Assembly (NCBI GenBank): GCA_015063605.1
Contig: SVTV01000003.1
Location: 57,623 to 121,622 of the forward strand
Source of the DNA: Oscillospiraceae bacterium
GTDB lineage: Bacteria > Bacillota > Clostridia > Oscillospirales > SIG627
DNA length: 64,000 nucleotides
Direction: 5' to 3'
A program made the translations under genes and the position numbers. The notes under the pieces were generated by a model. That model saw only the letters and a program-made list of their open reading frames with translations. It was not told where the DNA came from and did no database searches. Positions 8,214 through 16,268 of this stretch are shown here, piece by piece. Each line of letters starts with the position of its first letter. Positions within the stretch are counted from its first letter, which is position 1.

Positions 8214-9113
8214 ATGAAAACAGATACAAAGACCTTCGCCTTCCGCTGTCCCGAATGCGGAAGCACCACAATAGGACAGCTTTCCGTTTTTGATCTTGCG
8301 GAAAGAGTAACACATATACAATGTGCGGAATGTAAGGACTCCGAGCTTGTCATAACACGTACAAACGACAGCAAGCTTAGAATAAGCGTTCCCTGCTTTG
8401 CTTGCCCCTCCCCTCATTATTATACCGTATCTCCCTCTGTTATCTTCTCAAATCCCATATTCACTTTGAGATGCTCATATACGGGCTTTGATATATTCTT
8501 CATCGGAGATAAGGAAAATGTATTCACGGCTCTCGATGAATCGGATGAGCTTCTCAGAACACTTTTCGAGCCGGAATTCGATGAAGCGGAAAAAGAGCTC
8601 GACGAGGATTGGGAGGATATTGACGACATCGACGGCGAGGACTTCGACGACGATGAAGACTATGACGATGATCTCTTTGATGAGGACGGACACGAATGTC
8701 ATTGCGGACATGACCACGGATGCGGTCACGATCACTCTCACGAATGCGGATGCGATCATCACCACGGACATGAGTGTGACTGTGAAAAGGACAGCGCCAT
8801 AAAGCCCTTCACAAGCTACAGAAAAGCTTCCCGAGAAGCCGAGGAGGAGGCAAAGAGCTCAGCTCCCCGCTCCCCCAGAGAAATTGGAGATTGCACCGAT
8901 CCCGTAATAATGAGCGAAGTCATATATCTTATCCACGATCTTGCCGAGGAGGATAAGATATCCTGCTCCTGCGGATCGAAAAAGATCGCTCTTGCACTGG
9001 GATATGACAGTGTTGTTCTGACCTGTGCATCCTGCGGACGTATGAAAAAGATCCCGGCAGTATCGGAAAGCGACAGAATAGCTCTGGAAGAAATAACACA
9101 ATTGACAATTTAA
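8214..9113 (+). CDS. CpXC-like zinc-ribbon protein with acidic and His/Cys-rich metal-binding segment
   Basis: A 299-residue cytosolic protein. The N-terminal domain carries Cys pairs at 12/15 (CPEC), 37/40 (CAEC) and 61/64 (CFAC), like CpXC-type zinc ribbons. Residues 122-159 are almost all Asp/Glu. Residues 160-190 contain 11 His and 7 Cys in alternating HECHC, GHDH and CDHHHGH clusters. A C-terminal ribbon has CSC at 251-253 and CASC at 271-274. The layout suggests zinc-stabilised domains joined by a flexible metal-sequestering linker. The function is unknown to me; nickel or zinc storage or chaperoning is a guess. It starts 27 bases after the glycosylase gene. Confidence 0.7.
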   Translation: MKTDTKTFAFRCPECGSTTIGQLSVFDLAERVTHIQCAECKDSELVITRTNDSKLRISVPCFACPSPHYYTVSPSVIFSNPIFTLRCSYTGFDIFFIGDKENVFTALDESDELLRTLFEPEFDEAEKELDEDWEDIDDIDGEDFDDDEDYDDDLFDEDGHECHCGHDHGCGHDHSHECGCDHHHGHECDCEKDSAIKPFTSYRKASREAEEEAKSSAPRSPREIGDCTDPVIMSEVIYLIHDLAEEDKISCSCGSKKIALALGYDSVVLTCASCGRMKKIPAVSESDRIALEEITQLTI

Positions 9114-9178
9114 CTTAAAGATACGTCATTTCTTTTATAATTTTAGTCAATTATTTTCATTTGATTTTATTAATACAC

Positions 9179-9207
9179 TTGACAATTTGAGTGGAAAATG
9201 ATAGAAT
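9179..9207 (+). promoter_or_regulatory. Strong sigma-A promoter for the DegT aminotransferase gene
   Basis: TTGACA (9179-9184), a 17-base spacer and TAGAAT (9202-9207). The predicted transcript start near 9215 leaves a leader of about 90 bases before ATG 9306. Confidence 0.8.
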
Positions 9208-9305
9208 ATAGTTGTATACAATCGTTCTACATTCGTTCTGCGGATATCCGGCATATTCTGCAGCACGATCATTAAATTTGTTTGCCGGAGAAACGGAGAC
9301 TTATT

Positions 9306-10619
9306 ATGTCAAAACTCGCTTTATTGGGCGGAGAAAAAGCCGTCAAGCAGAGCAGCGGTGCTATAGCTACCTTACCGTTGGTTCGTGAAAGAGCATATGA
9401 AACAGTTACAGATCTTATGAGAAAGGGTCAGATATCCACCTCTCCCATAGTTCAGGACTTCGAAAAGCGTTGGTGCGAATACACAGGTGCTACCTATGGT
9501 CTTTGCTTCCCTAACGGAACAACATCCATCCAGGCAGGTCTTTTCGCAGTAGGCGTAGGCCCCGGCGACGAAGTTATCGTTCCTTCCTTTACATTCTGGG
9601 CTTCCGCAGGTCCTATCGTTGTTAACAACGCTACACCTATCTTCTGCGAAGTTGATTCCGAATCCCACCTCATGACAGCTGAAACTATCGAGCCCCTCAT
9701 CACATCCAAGACAAAGGCTATCGTAGTAGTTCACGTTTGGGGTACTCCCGCTGATATGGATCCCATCCTCGCCCTCGCTAAGAAGTACAACCTCAAGGTT
9801 GTTGAAGACTGCTCTCACGCTCACGGCGCTAAGTACAAGGGCAAGATGGTTGGTACAATGGGCGATGTAGGATGCTTCTCCATGCAGGGCTCCAAGACAC
9901 TCGCAGCAGGCGAAGCCGGCATCCTTGTTACAAACAATGCTGACTACTATGCAAGAGCTGCAGCTCTCGGCCAGTACGAAAGACTTTCCAAGCTTCCCGA
10001 AGATTGCGAATACAGAAAGTATTCTCTCACCGGTTTCGGTTACAAGCATCGTGTTAACCCCCTCGCTATCGCTATAGCTGATGCGGCTCTCGATGATCTC
10101 ACAGAAACAAACGCTCTCAGAAATAAGAACGCTGCTTATCTTGAAAGCCTTATTTCCGATCTCGATTACATCACAGTACAGAAGGTTCCCGAAGGCGCAG
10201 AACGTCTTTACGCTTACCACTATGTACGTTACAACCCCGCAGCTCTCAAGGGTCTCAACCTCAACACACTTCTCAAGGCTGCTGCAGCTGAAGGTGTTTC
10301 CTGCGGTTCTTGCGGATACGGTCGTCTCCACCTCGCTCCCCTTTACACAGGCGACGGAATCTGGGGCGGACGTCAGACCATTTATCCCGAAGGATTTGAA
10401 AAGGGCAAGGCTCTTCCCGTAACAGAAGACCTCGCTTCCAGAGCATTCATGCTTGCTCCCAGATTCGAGAAGGACGTTCCCGAACACATTCAGCAGTATG
10501 CAGAAGCTTACCACAAGATCCTTGAAAACGTTGACGAACTCGTAGAATACGAAATCAAGAACAATCTCCGTTCCGTTAAGATAGACAACGACGGCAGAAG
10601 CATCAACATCTACAAATAA
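9306..10619 (+). CDS. DegT/DnrJ/EryC1/StrS family PLP-dependent aminotransferase
   Basis: A 437-residue fold-type I aminotransferase. The PLP lysine is Lys197 in the FSMQGSKTLAAGE motif, and the cofactor pocket is seen in GTTSIQ (71-76) and VVEDCSHAHGA (165-175). Relatives transfer amino groups onto keto-sugars or keto-cyclitols such as scyllo-inosose. An upstream in-frame codon exists, but ATG 9306 has GGAGAC at suitable spacing. The gene stands alone between its own promoter and a strong terminator, with no sugar-nucleotide genes nearby. Its codon choice (CTC, ATC, AAC, GCT) differs from its neighbours and resembles a highly expressed gene. The substrate cannot be assigned. Confidence 0.88.
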   Translation: MSKLALLGGEKAVKQSSGAIATLPLVRERAYETVTDLMRKGQISTSPIVQDFEKRWCEYTGATYGLCFPNGTTSIQAGLFAVGVGPGDEVIVPSFTFWASAGPIVVNNATPIFCEVDSESHLMTAETIEPLITSKTKAIVVVHVWGTPADMDPILALAKKYNLKVVEDCSHAHGAKYKGKMVGTMGDVGCFSMQGSKTLAAGEAGILVTNNADYYARAAALGQYERLSKLPEDCEYRKYSLTGFGYKHRVNPLAIAIADAALDDLTETNALRNKNAAYLESLISDLDYITVQKVPEGAERLYAYHYVRYNPAALKGLNLNTLLKAAAAEGVSCGSCGYGRLHLAPLYTGDGIWGGRQTIYPEGFEKGKALPVTEDLASRAFMLAPRFEKDVPEHIQQYAEAYHKILENVDELVEYEIKNNLRSVKIDNDGRSINIYK

Positions 10620-10650
10620 TTTCCTATTGTAGATTCCGGAAAATTTCCGC

Positions 10651-10686
10651 GGGAGTTGCCGAGTAATCGGCAGCTCCCTTTTTTAA
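10651..10686 (+). terminator. Rho-independent terminator after the DegT gene
   Basis: GGGAGTTGCCGA and TCGGCAGCTCCC form a 12-base stem (one G-T pair) around a GTAA loop, followed by TTTTTT. It separates the aminotransferase from the radical SAM gene. Confidence 0.92.
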
Positions 10687-10698
10687 TTCTTTCTTAAA

Positions 10699-11661
10699 AT
10701 GATAAAAGAACAAAACAGAACAGATTTCCCCCATTCCGACGGATTCAAGCGTTATTACACATGGGATTATTATCTGAAAAAGACCTTTTCTGGAAAAGTC
10801 TCGAAGCTTTCCATTAACGGGGGCTTTACCTGTCCCAACATTGACGGAACAAAGGGCAGAGGCGGATGTATATACTGCTCATCCTCAGGAAGCGGTGACT
10901 TTTCCGCACCTGCAGATCATTCCATCCCCCGTCAGATAGAACGTATGAAGGCTTCCATGAAGAGCAAATGGGATACGGATAAATTCATCGCATACTTTCA
11001 GGCACATACAAACACTTATGCACCGGTAGATAAGCTCCGTGAGCTTTACGATTCGGCACTTTCCTGCGATAATATCGTAGGGCTTTCCGTTTCAACCCGC
11101 CCCGACTGCATAGACGAGGATATCGCAGATCTTCTCGCTTCCTACAAGGACAAAACACATCTTACCGTTGAGCTCGGTCTGCAGAGCGTTTCCGACAGTA
11201 CGGCGGAATTTATAAACAGATGCCACACCTATAATGATTTTCTGAAGGGCTTTTCCCTGCTCCGCGAAAGAGGCATACGCATATGTGTCCACATAATAAA
11301 CGGTCTTCCCGGGGAGGATCGCAGCATGATGATGGATACAGCGCGTGAAATGGCTCGTATACGACCGGATATTATAAAAATACATCTGATGCACGTATTG
11401 AAAAATACGCGCCTTGCCCAAATATATGAGCAAGGCGGTCTTACCCCCTTATCCTTGGAGGAGTATATTTCCATTGTATGCGATCAGCTTGAAATACTGC
11501 CTCCCGATATAATAATAGAACGTGTAACGGGAGACGGCGCAAAGGATGATCTTATCGCCCCCTTGTGGAGTCTGAAGAAATTCGTTGTAATAAACGAAAT
11601 AGACAAGGAGCTTTTAAGAAGAGATTCCCATCAGGGCAAGAAATACTCTTCCGTCATATAA
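10699..11661 (+). CDS. TIGR01212 family radical SAM protein (YhcC-like)
   Basis: A 320-residue radical SAM enzyme. The 4Fe-4S ligands are Cys45, Cys57 and Cys60 in CPNIDGTKGRGGCIYC. This long C-x11-C-x2-C spacing is characteristic of the TIGR01212/YhcC group. Later motifs YFQAHTNTYAP, SVSTRPDCI and VELGLQS match the family. It uses S-adenosylmethionine to generate a 5'-deoxyadenosyl radical; the substrate is unknown, although tRNA-related roles have been suggested for relatives. The 3' end overlaps the convergent DUF3842 gene by eight bases. Confidence 0.9.
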   Translation: MIKEQNRTDFPHSDGFKRYYTWDYYLKKTFSGKVSKLSINGGFTCPNIDGTKGRGGCIYCSSSGSGDFSAPADHSIPRQIERMKASMKSKWDTDKFIAYFQAHTNTYAPVDKLRELYDSALSCDNIVGLSVSTRPDCIDEDIADLLASYKDKTHLTVELGLQSVSDSTAEFINRCHTYNDFLKGFSLLRERGIRICVHIINGLPGEDRSMMMDTAREMARIRPDIIKIHLMHVLKNTRLAQIYEQGGLTPLSLEEYISIVCDQLEILPPDIIIERVTGDGAKDDLIAPLWSLKKFVVINEIDKELLRRDSHQGKKYSSVI

Positions 11662-12076
11662 GCTTTAAAATGTGTTCGGCAGCCTCCCTTACAAGCTCGC
11701 TCATGGGAGCTTCCTTTACCCCCGCAATGATATTATCGCATCTGTTGACGGGTATAAGGACCCTTACAGCTCCGCTTCTTCCGATGGCGGAAGCCATTTT
11801 CTCCGTGACCTCACCGAGAAGAGAGTCAGCTATGACTATTCCTATGGGGCCTGCAATAATATCGGCTTTCGATGCACAAACAACACATGCATTTTCGCCC
11901 GTTGCGGCGTTATCGGCGCCCGCCTTTATCATTGCCGAGGTAGCCATTGCATTTGTTCCAACGGCAATTATCTTTATTTTTTCTTTCAGCTCGTCAGGGC
12001 AGTTGTTTTTCAATCTTTCGGTGAGAAGAGCGCCCATCCTTCCTCCCTGACCGTCAATAATAAGTATCGTTTTCAT
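11654..12076 (-). CDS. DUF3842 family protein
   Basis: A 140-residue protein of the DUF3842 family. It begins with a Rossmann-like strand and glycine loop, ILIIDGQGGRMG (residues 4-15), and contains the conserved segments AVGTNAMATSAMIKAGAD and IGIVIADSLLGEVT. It is small, cytosolic and of unknown function. It ends inside the radical SAM gene and starts 25 bases from the divergent membrane-protein gene, so the promoters of the two divergent genes must lie inside each other's coding or leader sequences. Confidence 0.8.
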   Translation of the reverse strand: MKTILIIDGQGGRMGALLTERLKNNCPDELKEKIKIIAVGTNAMATSAMIKAGADNAATGENACVVCASKADIIAGPIGIVIADSLLGEVTEKMASAIGRSGAVRVLIPVNRCDNIIAGVKEAPMSELVREAAEHILKLI

Positions 12077-12101
12077 AAATTTAAGGAGATAATAACTTTC
12101 T

Positions 12102-12644
12102 ATGAGTAATTTTTTATACGGATTCTTTTTAATAATATTTAATTATTCCATTTCCATAGGCTCAATAAAAATAGGAGTTATACCCGATTTTGCGGGATAC
12201 CTTTTCATACTGAACGGCATAGACCAGATGAAGGAATACTCCGATAAGTTTGCCAAAGCACGCACCTTGGCTAAAATCATGTTTATTTACAGTATTTTGC
12301 TGTATATCTCCGACCTTCTTGCTTTATCAAGTATATTCGCTTCCCTCTGGCTGATCCCGTCCATGATATCCGTTGTATTATCCTACATAATAATATTCAC
12401 TATCATCTCCGGATTCAAGGATATGGAAGTAAAATACGAATGCGTTCTCGGAAGCAAAAAGCTTTTCATCAATGCCGCTGCTTTGATCGCCATAAAGGTA
12501 GTGTTCACAGTCCTTACCGTGATCACCCTTAACGGATTTGTCTATATGGGCTCTCTCGTTGCCCATATCATAGTAGGCGGAGTCTTCGTCTTCTTCATAG
12601 CCGATGCAAGAAGCAGATTCTTCTCCTATTTCACGGAAGAATAA
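12102..12644 (+). CDS. Small multi-pass membrane protein, unknown function
   Basis: A 180-residue protein with about five hydrophobic segments, near residues 3-20, 53-75, 80-102, 124-146 and 147-166. An amphipathic or acidic linker (DQMKEYSDKFAKA) follows the first helix. The ATG is preceded by AAGGAG. The pattern resembles the many uncharacterised small membrane proteins of Clostridia, and I recognise no motif. The terminator-like hairpin 36 bases downstream marks the end of its transcript and is also the first unit of the tandem repeat array. Confidence 0.65.
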   Translation: MSNFLYGFFLIIFNYSISIGSIKIGVIPDFAGYLFILNGIDQMKEYSDKFAKARTLAKIMFIYSILLYISDLLALSSIFASLWLIPSMISVVLSYIIIFTIISGFKDMEVKYECVLGSKKLFINAAALIAIKVVFTVLTVITLNGFVYMGSLVAHIIVGGVFVFFIADARSRFFSYFTEE

Positions 12645-12680
12645 AAAGCTCCTTACATAAATATTATACAACGTTTCCCC

Positions 12681-12712
12681 CGAGATGTCAACTATTGTTG
12701 ACATCTCGTTTT
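12681..12712 (+). terminator. Terminator hairpin that is also the first unit of a tandem repeat
   Basis: CGAGATGTCAAC and GTTGACATCTCG form a perfect 12-base stem around TATT, followed by TTTT. It lies 36 bases after the membrane-protein stop. Only this first copy has the full 12-base stem. Confidence 0.75.
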
Positions 12713-12816
12713 GTCAACTATTGTTGACATCTCGTTTTGTCAACTATTGTTGACATCTCGTTTTGTCAACTATTGTTGGCATCTCGTTTTGTCAACCGGT
12801 GTTGGCATCTCGTTTT
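12687..12816. repeat. Five tandem copies of a 26-bp hairpin unit
   Basis: The units begin at 12687, 12713, 12739, 12765 and 12791, each reading GTCAAC-N4-GTTGAC then ATCTCGTTTT. Units 1-3 are identical. Unit 4 has one change (GTTGGC), which still pairs as G-U in RNA. Unit 5 has the same change plus a new loop (CGGT). A sixth copy breaks off after GTCAA at 12817. Each unit holds its own 6-base stem and a T-tract, so the array looks like an amplified terminator. Confidence 0.95.
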
Positions 12817-12909
12817 GTCAATCTCGATATGGATATTAACCGCTTTTTTCGTTGAATCTGTTTTCACTGAATTCGGATTCAACATTTTTGTTACGCTAAA
12901 AGCTGTGCT

Positions 12910-12947
12910 ATGTAATATTTTTGCCGTAAACGGCAAAAATATTACAT
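12910..12947. promoter_or_regulatory. 38-bp perfect palindrome, probable operator upstream of the ATPase promoter
   Basis: Arms 12910-12926 and 12931-12947 are exact 17-base reverse complements around TAAA. The core is TTGCCG-N4-CGGCAA and the outer ends are ATGTAAT/ATTACAT. It stops six bases before the -35 box. A related site lies downstream of the -10 box, and the same core recurs at 62.6 kb. Confidence 0.85.
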
Positions 12948-12953
12948 GATATA

Positions 12954-12982
12954 TTGACTTTAGATCCCTTTGGGTGTATAAT
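12954..12982 (+). promoter_or_regulatory. Sigma-A promoter of the AAA_14 ATPase gene
   Basis: TTGACT (12954-12959), a 17-base spacer and a consensus TATAAT (12977-12982). Palindromic elements lie on both sides of it. Confidence 0.85.
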
Positions 12983-12996
12983 GTATCTAACAAAAG

Positions 12997-13022
12997 TGCC
13001 GTTTACGGCAAAAATATTACAT
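12997..13022. promoter_or_regulatory. Second palindromic element in the ATPase leader
   Basis: TGCCG-TTTA-CGGCA followed by AAAAATATTACAT. The last 18 bases are identical to the right arm of the upstream palindrome. The element covers the expected transcript start and 5' leader and ends just before the GGAG of the ribosome site. Confidence 0.8.
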
Positions 13023-13032
13023 GGAGCTTGAT

Positions 13033-14334
13033 ATGCAGATAAAAAGGGACATATATTTAAACAGACTTATCGTAAGAAAGCATAATGGATTCATAAAAGT
13101 AATAACGGGAATACGCCGAAGCGGAAAATCATATTTATTGAACACTTTGTTTTACGACCATCTCATTTCCGAAGGTATAAAAGATGATCATATTATTAAA
13201 TTTGCATTTGATTCCGCAGACGATCTGATAACAATAGGTGAAGATCCAATAGTTCTCGATAATAATAACGAAAAACGTAAGGTTGACCCGAAAAAGTTTC
13301 TCGCCTGGCTCCATACACAGATCACCGATACCGCGATGCATTATATCCTTCTGGACGAGGTTCAAAAGCTCGGAGCATTCGAATCGGTATTGAACGGTTT
13401 CCTGCGTAAGAATAATATGGATGTATACGTTACGGGAAGCAATTCACGTTTTCTTTCAAAGGATATCCTGACCGAGTTTGAAGGCAGAGGAGACGAGGTT
13501 CACGTTCTCCCCCTTTCCTTCTCGGAGTACTATTCTTTCAAGGGCGGAGATAAAAGTGAAGCGTTTGATGAATATTCCGTATACGGCGGACTACCTGCCG
13601 CAGCGCTCATGCAGACCGAGGAGCAAAAAGCAACTTATCTTATTTCCCAAATGAAAAATCTGTATTTACGTGATATCAAAAACCGTTATTCTCTTCACGA
13701 AGACACTACTATTGCAGAGGTCCTGGATGTTATCGCCTCCGGGATATCCTCGCTTACAAATCCGAGAAACATCGCAAATACCGTGAATTCGGTTCACGGA
13801 GGAAATATATGCGATTCCACAATCGAAAGATATATCTGTCATATGGAGGATGCTTTCATGCTCACCCGTGTCAAGCGGTATAATGTCAAAGGCAGAAAAT
13901 ATATCGGAACTCCGTACAAAATATACTTTGAAGATATCGGCCTTCGAAATGCACGTCTGAATTTCAGACAGATCGAAGGAACGCACATTATGGAGAATAT
14001 TATTTACAACGAGCTTCGATACAGAGGATATCAAGTGGATGTGGGAATGGTGGAAATACGCACAAAGGATGCAAACGGAAAAGAAGTCCGCATTCAGCAG
14101 GAGATAGATTTCATTGCCACATTGGGAAGTAAAAAGTATTATATTCAATCCGCCTATGCAATTCCCGACCGTGAAAAGTACGAACAGGAGACATCATCTC
14201 TCGATAATACCATGGACTCCTTCAAGAAGATCATTATTGTGGAAAAAACCATGAAGCCCAGATATGATGAAAAAGGTTATGTAATGATGGGAGTCAAGGA
14301 ATTTCTTCTTGACAAAAACAGTCTCGACGCTTAA
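13033..14334 (+). CDS. ATP-binding protein, AAA_14 plus DUF4143
   Basis: A 433-residue P-loop ATPase. Walker A is GIRRSGKS at 26-33, Walker B is ILLDE with Asp108-Glu109, and a sensor-like TGSNS lies at 134-138. The C-terminal third has the DUF4143 pattern, ending in a strand-rich nuclease-like part (IDFIATLGSKKYYIQ). An ATG at 13021 is in frame, but it overlaps the palindrome and has no ribosome site; ATG 13033 has GGAG six bases upstream. The family is widespread and multi-copy in gut Clostridia and Bacteroides. Its role is unknown, although it is often treated as defence- or mobility-related. The surrounding AT-rich repeats suggest an accessory gene. Confidence 0.85.
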   Translation: MQIKRDIYLNRLIVRKHNGFIKVITGIRRSGKSYLLNTLFYDHLISEGIKDDHIIKFAFDSADDLITIGEDPIVLDNNNEKRKVDPKKFLAWLHTQITDTAMHYILLDEVQKLGAFESVLNGFLRKNNMDVYVTGSNSRFLSKDILTEFEGRGDEVHVLPLSFSEYYSFKGGDKSEAFDEYSVYGGLPAAALMQTEEQKATYLISQMKNLYLRDIKNRYSLHEDTTIAEVLDVIASGISSLTNPRNIANTVNSVHGGNICDSTIERYICHMEDAFMLTRVKRYNVKGRKYIGTPYKIYFEDIGLRNARLNFRQIEGTHIMENIIYNELRYRGYQVDVGMVEIRTKDANGKEVRIQQEIDFIATLGSKKYYIQSAYAIPDREKYEQETSSLDNTMDSFKKIIIVEKTMKPRYDEKGYVMMGVKEFLLDKNSLDA

Positions 14335-14366
14335 TAAATACTTTAATAATAAATACTTTATTGAAA

Positions 14367-14397
14367 ATGCCGGCACGAAAAACGCGCCGGCATATTT
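14367..14397. terminator. Hairpin between convergent ATPase and sigma-factor genes
   Basis: ATGCCGGC (14367-14374) pairs with GCCGGCAT (14386-14393) around an 11-base loop, with short T and A runs on the two sides. It probably terminates both genes. It resembles the hairpin at 16237-16268. Confidence 0.7.
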
Positions 14398-14431
14398 CTA
14401 AGTTCTTACACAGAAGATCAATAAGCTTATA

Positions 14432-16090
14432 TTAGTTTTCCCACATAACGGTGCATACACATTTTCTTTCTTTATCGGTAAGGTCCTTGAGAAGCCCCTC
14501 CTTATAGAGAAGATACGTGTAGGCATTGGGGTGATAGAATCTTGATCGGAGAAAATCTCTTTCACCCGGAGAAACGTGATCCGGAATATACTTTTCAATA
14601 TACTCCGCATATTTTTCGGGCAATACCTTGCCGACAGAATCGTTTACCTCTTTAAGAACATATTTTTCCATTATGTCGCAAAACTCTTCATACTGCCCTT
14701 TTGTAAATACGGGAACCGTCATATTGACCTTCCCATCCCTCATACAAGCGTAACCACGGCTTACTGCGAAGGATATCATTTCTTTCTCATCTTCATTATA
14801 TTCACCGTTGCTCTTTGTAAGCTTATAGACAGTATATATAATGCTCATCTCCGGCGCAGTAAGTATATCTCTGTCCCCTGACATGATGGGAGGATCGAAC
14901 TGCTGCATTCCGATCGACTTGTTCCCGTTGTACTTTCCCGCCATACCGTTGCTGTATTTATAATAATCGATCAACTCTTCGCTTTCGTTTGCCGAAATCT
15001 CTTTTATCACATCTTCAAAAGAATAAGATGCGTCTATCCAATGGGCGCTTCCGTCGCCTCTTATAGGAGTTTTAGCCGGCAAACCGCAATTCAGGGAGTT
15101 CTTGTATTCATATAAATGCGCTGCAACGGCAGTGAATGCCCACATAAGGAAATCTTTATTAAGCCCGCATCCCATGAACCCGATCTTTATTATTCTGTCA
15201 TAATTATTATTCACGGCATTATATATCGCATTAGCAACAGGCGGAATATTCCCAAGATCAAAACGCACCTTTGCCATGATGTAATCGGTATTCTGTATAA
15301 AAAATGTGCATTTATATTTATTCGTACCCGTTTTTTCAATATAATTCATATACAAAAGCTCATCAAGCTTTTCCTCGATAAAGGGTGCGGCAGTACACAT
15401 TTTTCCTGCGATCTCTTCAACACTCACAGCTTTTTCTTGACAAGCTATGCAAATATTTTGTACCAGAAGCTCTTCCCGAAGTCCCGCAAGCGAGATCGAA
15501 TTTGAATTTCCGCAAAAATAGACCTTTAGCCTTTTGGGTATAAATATAGTATCTGTCATTTCAATACGCTCCTTCAATATTTTTTTGGTTTCACTTAAAT
15601 ACCACCGTACAGTGGAATGAGGAATATCAAGCTTTTCGGATATTTCTCTTCCTGTCAAACCATCATAGTAAAACATGATAAGGATATCCCTTTTGTTCTT
15701 ACCGAGACGCATGATCTCACGTCTGAGTGCTTTATAGGTTTCATTTTTTAAAACCTCTCTCTCGGCACTTTCCTCAACAAGATAACCGCCCTCGTATATT
15801 TCATTGGCGGTTGTCTCATCAAGCTCTGAGGAATATTTCCAATCTTTGATGTTTTTCCGCACATAATTTGACCAGGTATATTGACAAATCCTGTAAATGA
15901 ACCCGTCGATATCTGCAATTCCGTCAAAACCTTTTTCGGAATCAAAAACTCTCATCTTACAAAGCTGAAGCAATATATCTTGAGAAAGATCCTGCGCATT
16001 ATGAAGATCATTAGTTTTTGAATAAGCAAATCCGTATATTTTCTTTGCATACTCCGAGAAAACATCGATTTTATTCGATTTTGTAATCAT
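14432..16090 (-). CDS. ECF-type RNA polymerase sigma factor with a large C-terminal extension
   Basis: A 552-residue protein. Residues 10-80 form sigma region 2 (AYSKTNDLHNAQDLSQDILLQL, IDGFIYRICQYTWSNYVRK). Residues 117-175 form region 4 with the helix-turn-helix LTGREISEKLDIPHSTVRWYLSE. ECF factors are normally about 180 residues, and here about 360 more follow. Residues 215-265 of the extension look like a winged helix (SVEEIAGKMCTAAPFIEEKLDELLYMNYIEK); the rest is mixed and unrecognised. No anti-sigma gene is adjacent, so the extension may do the sensing. The ATG has AAAGGAAATG upstream. The gene lies between an ATPase and pyrF in an AT-rich segment. Confidence 0.85.
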   Translation of the reverse strand: MITKSNKIDVFSEYAKKIYGFAYSKTNDLHNAQDLSQDILLQLCKMRVFDSEKGFDGIADIDGFIYRICQYTWSNYVRKNIKDWKYSSELDETTANEIYEGGYLVEESAEREVLKNETYKALRREIMRLGKNKRDILIMFYYDGLTGREISEKLDIPHSTVRWYLSETKKILKERIEMTDTIFIPKRLKVYFCGNSNSISLAGLREELLVQNICIACQEKAVSVEEIAGKMCTAAPFIEEKLDELLYMNYIEKTGTNKYKCTFFIQNTDYIMAKVRFDLGNIPPVANAIYNAVNNNYDRIIKIGFMGCGLNKDFLMWAFTAVAAHLYEYKNSLNCGLPAKTPIRGDGSAHWIDASYSFEDVIKEISANESEELIDYYKYSNGMAGKYNGNKSIGMQQFDPPIMSGDRDILTAPEMSIIYTVYKLTKSNGEYNEDEKEMISFAVSRGYACMRDGKVNMTVPVFTKGQYEEFCDIMEKYVLKEVNDSVGKVLPEKYAEYIEKYIPDHVSPGERDFLRSRFYHPNAYTYLLYKEGLLKDLTDKERKCVCTVMWEN

Positions 16091-16236
16091 CCGATCATTT
16101 CCTTTTTATAAGTGGTATTAATTCCATTTTTTACATACGAACTTAACGCGTTATTATTCGTTCAATATACAAGTATCCGAAACACAAAAAATGTTGGAGC
16201 TTTTTTAATATTTTTAATAAGTCTATATATTACTTT

Positions 16237-16268
16237 AAATGCCGGCACGCTTTTACGTACCGGCATTT
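16237..16268 (-). terminator. Terminator downstream of pyrF
   Basis: AAATGCCGG (16237-16245) and CCGGCATTT (16260-16268) form a 9-base stem around a 14-base loop. It lies 23 bases beyond the pyrF stop on the minus strand. The first arm plus CACG is shared with the hairpin at 14367. The 146 bases between it and the sigma-factor start are AT-rich; I could not pick a confident promoter there. Confidence 0.7.

Noticed and set aside
12687..12816. CRISPR-like array
   Set aside because: The 26-bp units are directly adjacent with no spacers and no cas genes are nearby; it is a simple tandem repeat.
12737..12949. 70-residue plus-strand frame across the tandem repeat
   Set aside because: It is made of repeat-encoded and hydrophobic filler sequence and ends inside the operator; no ribosome site.
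13021..13032. Upstream ATG of the AAA_14 ATPase
   Set aside because: No Shine-Dalgarno, and it overlaps the palindrome; ATG 13033 has GGAG at the correct distance.
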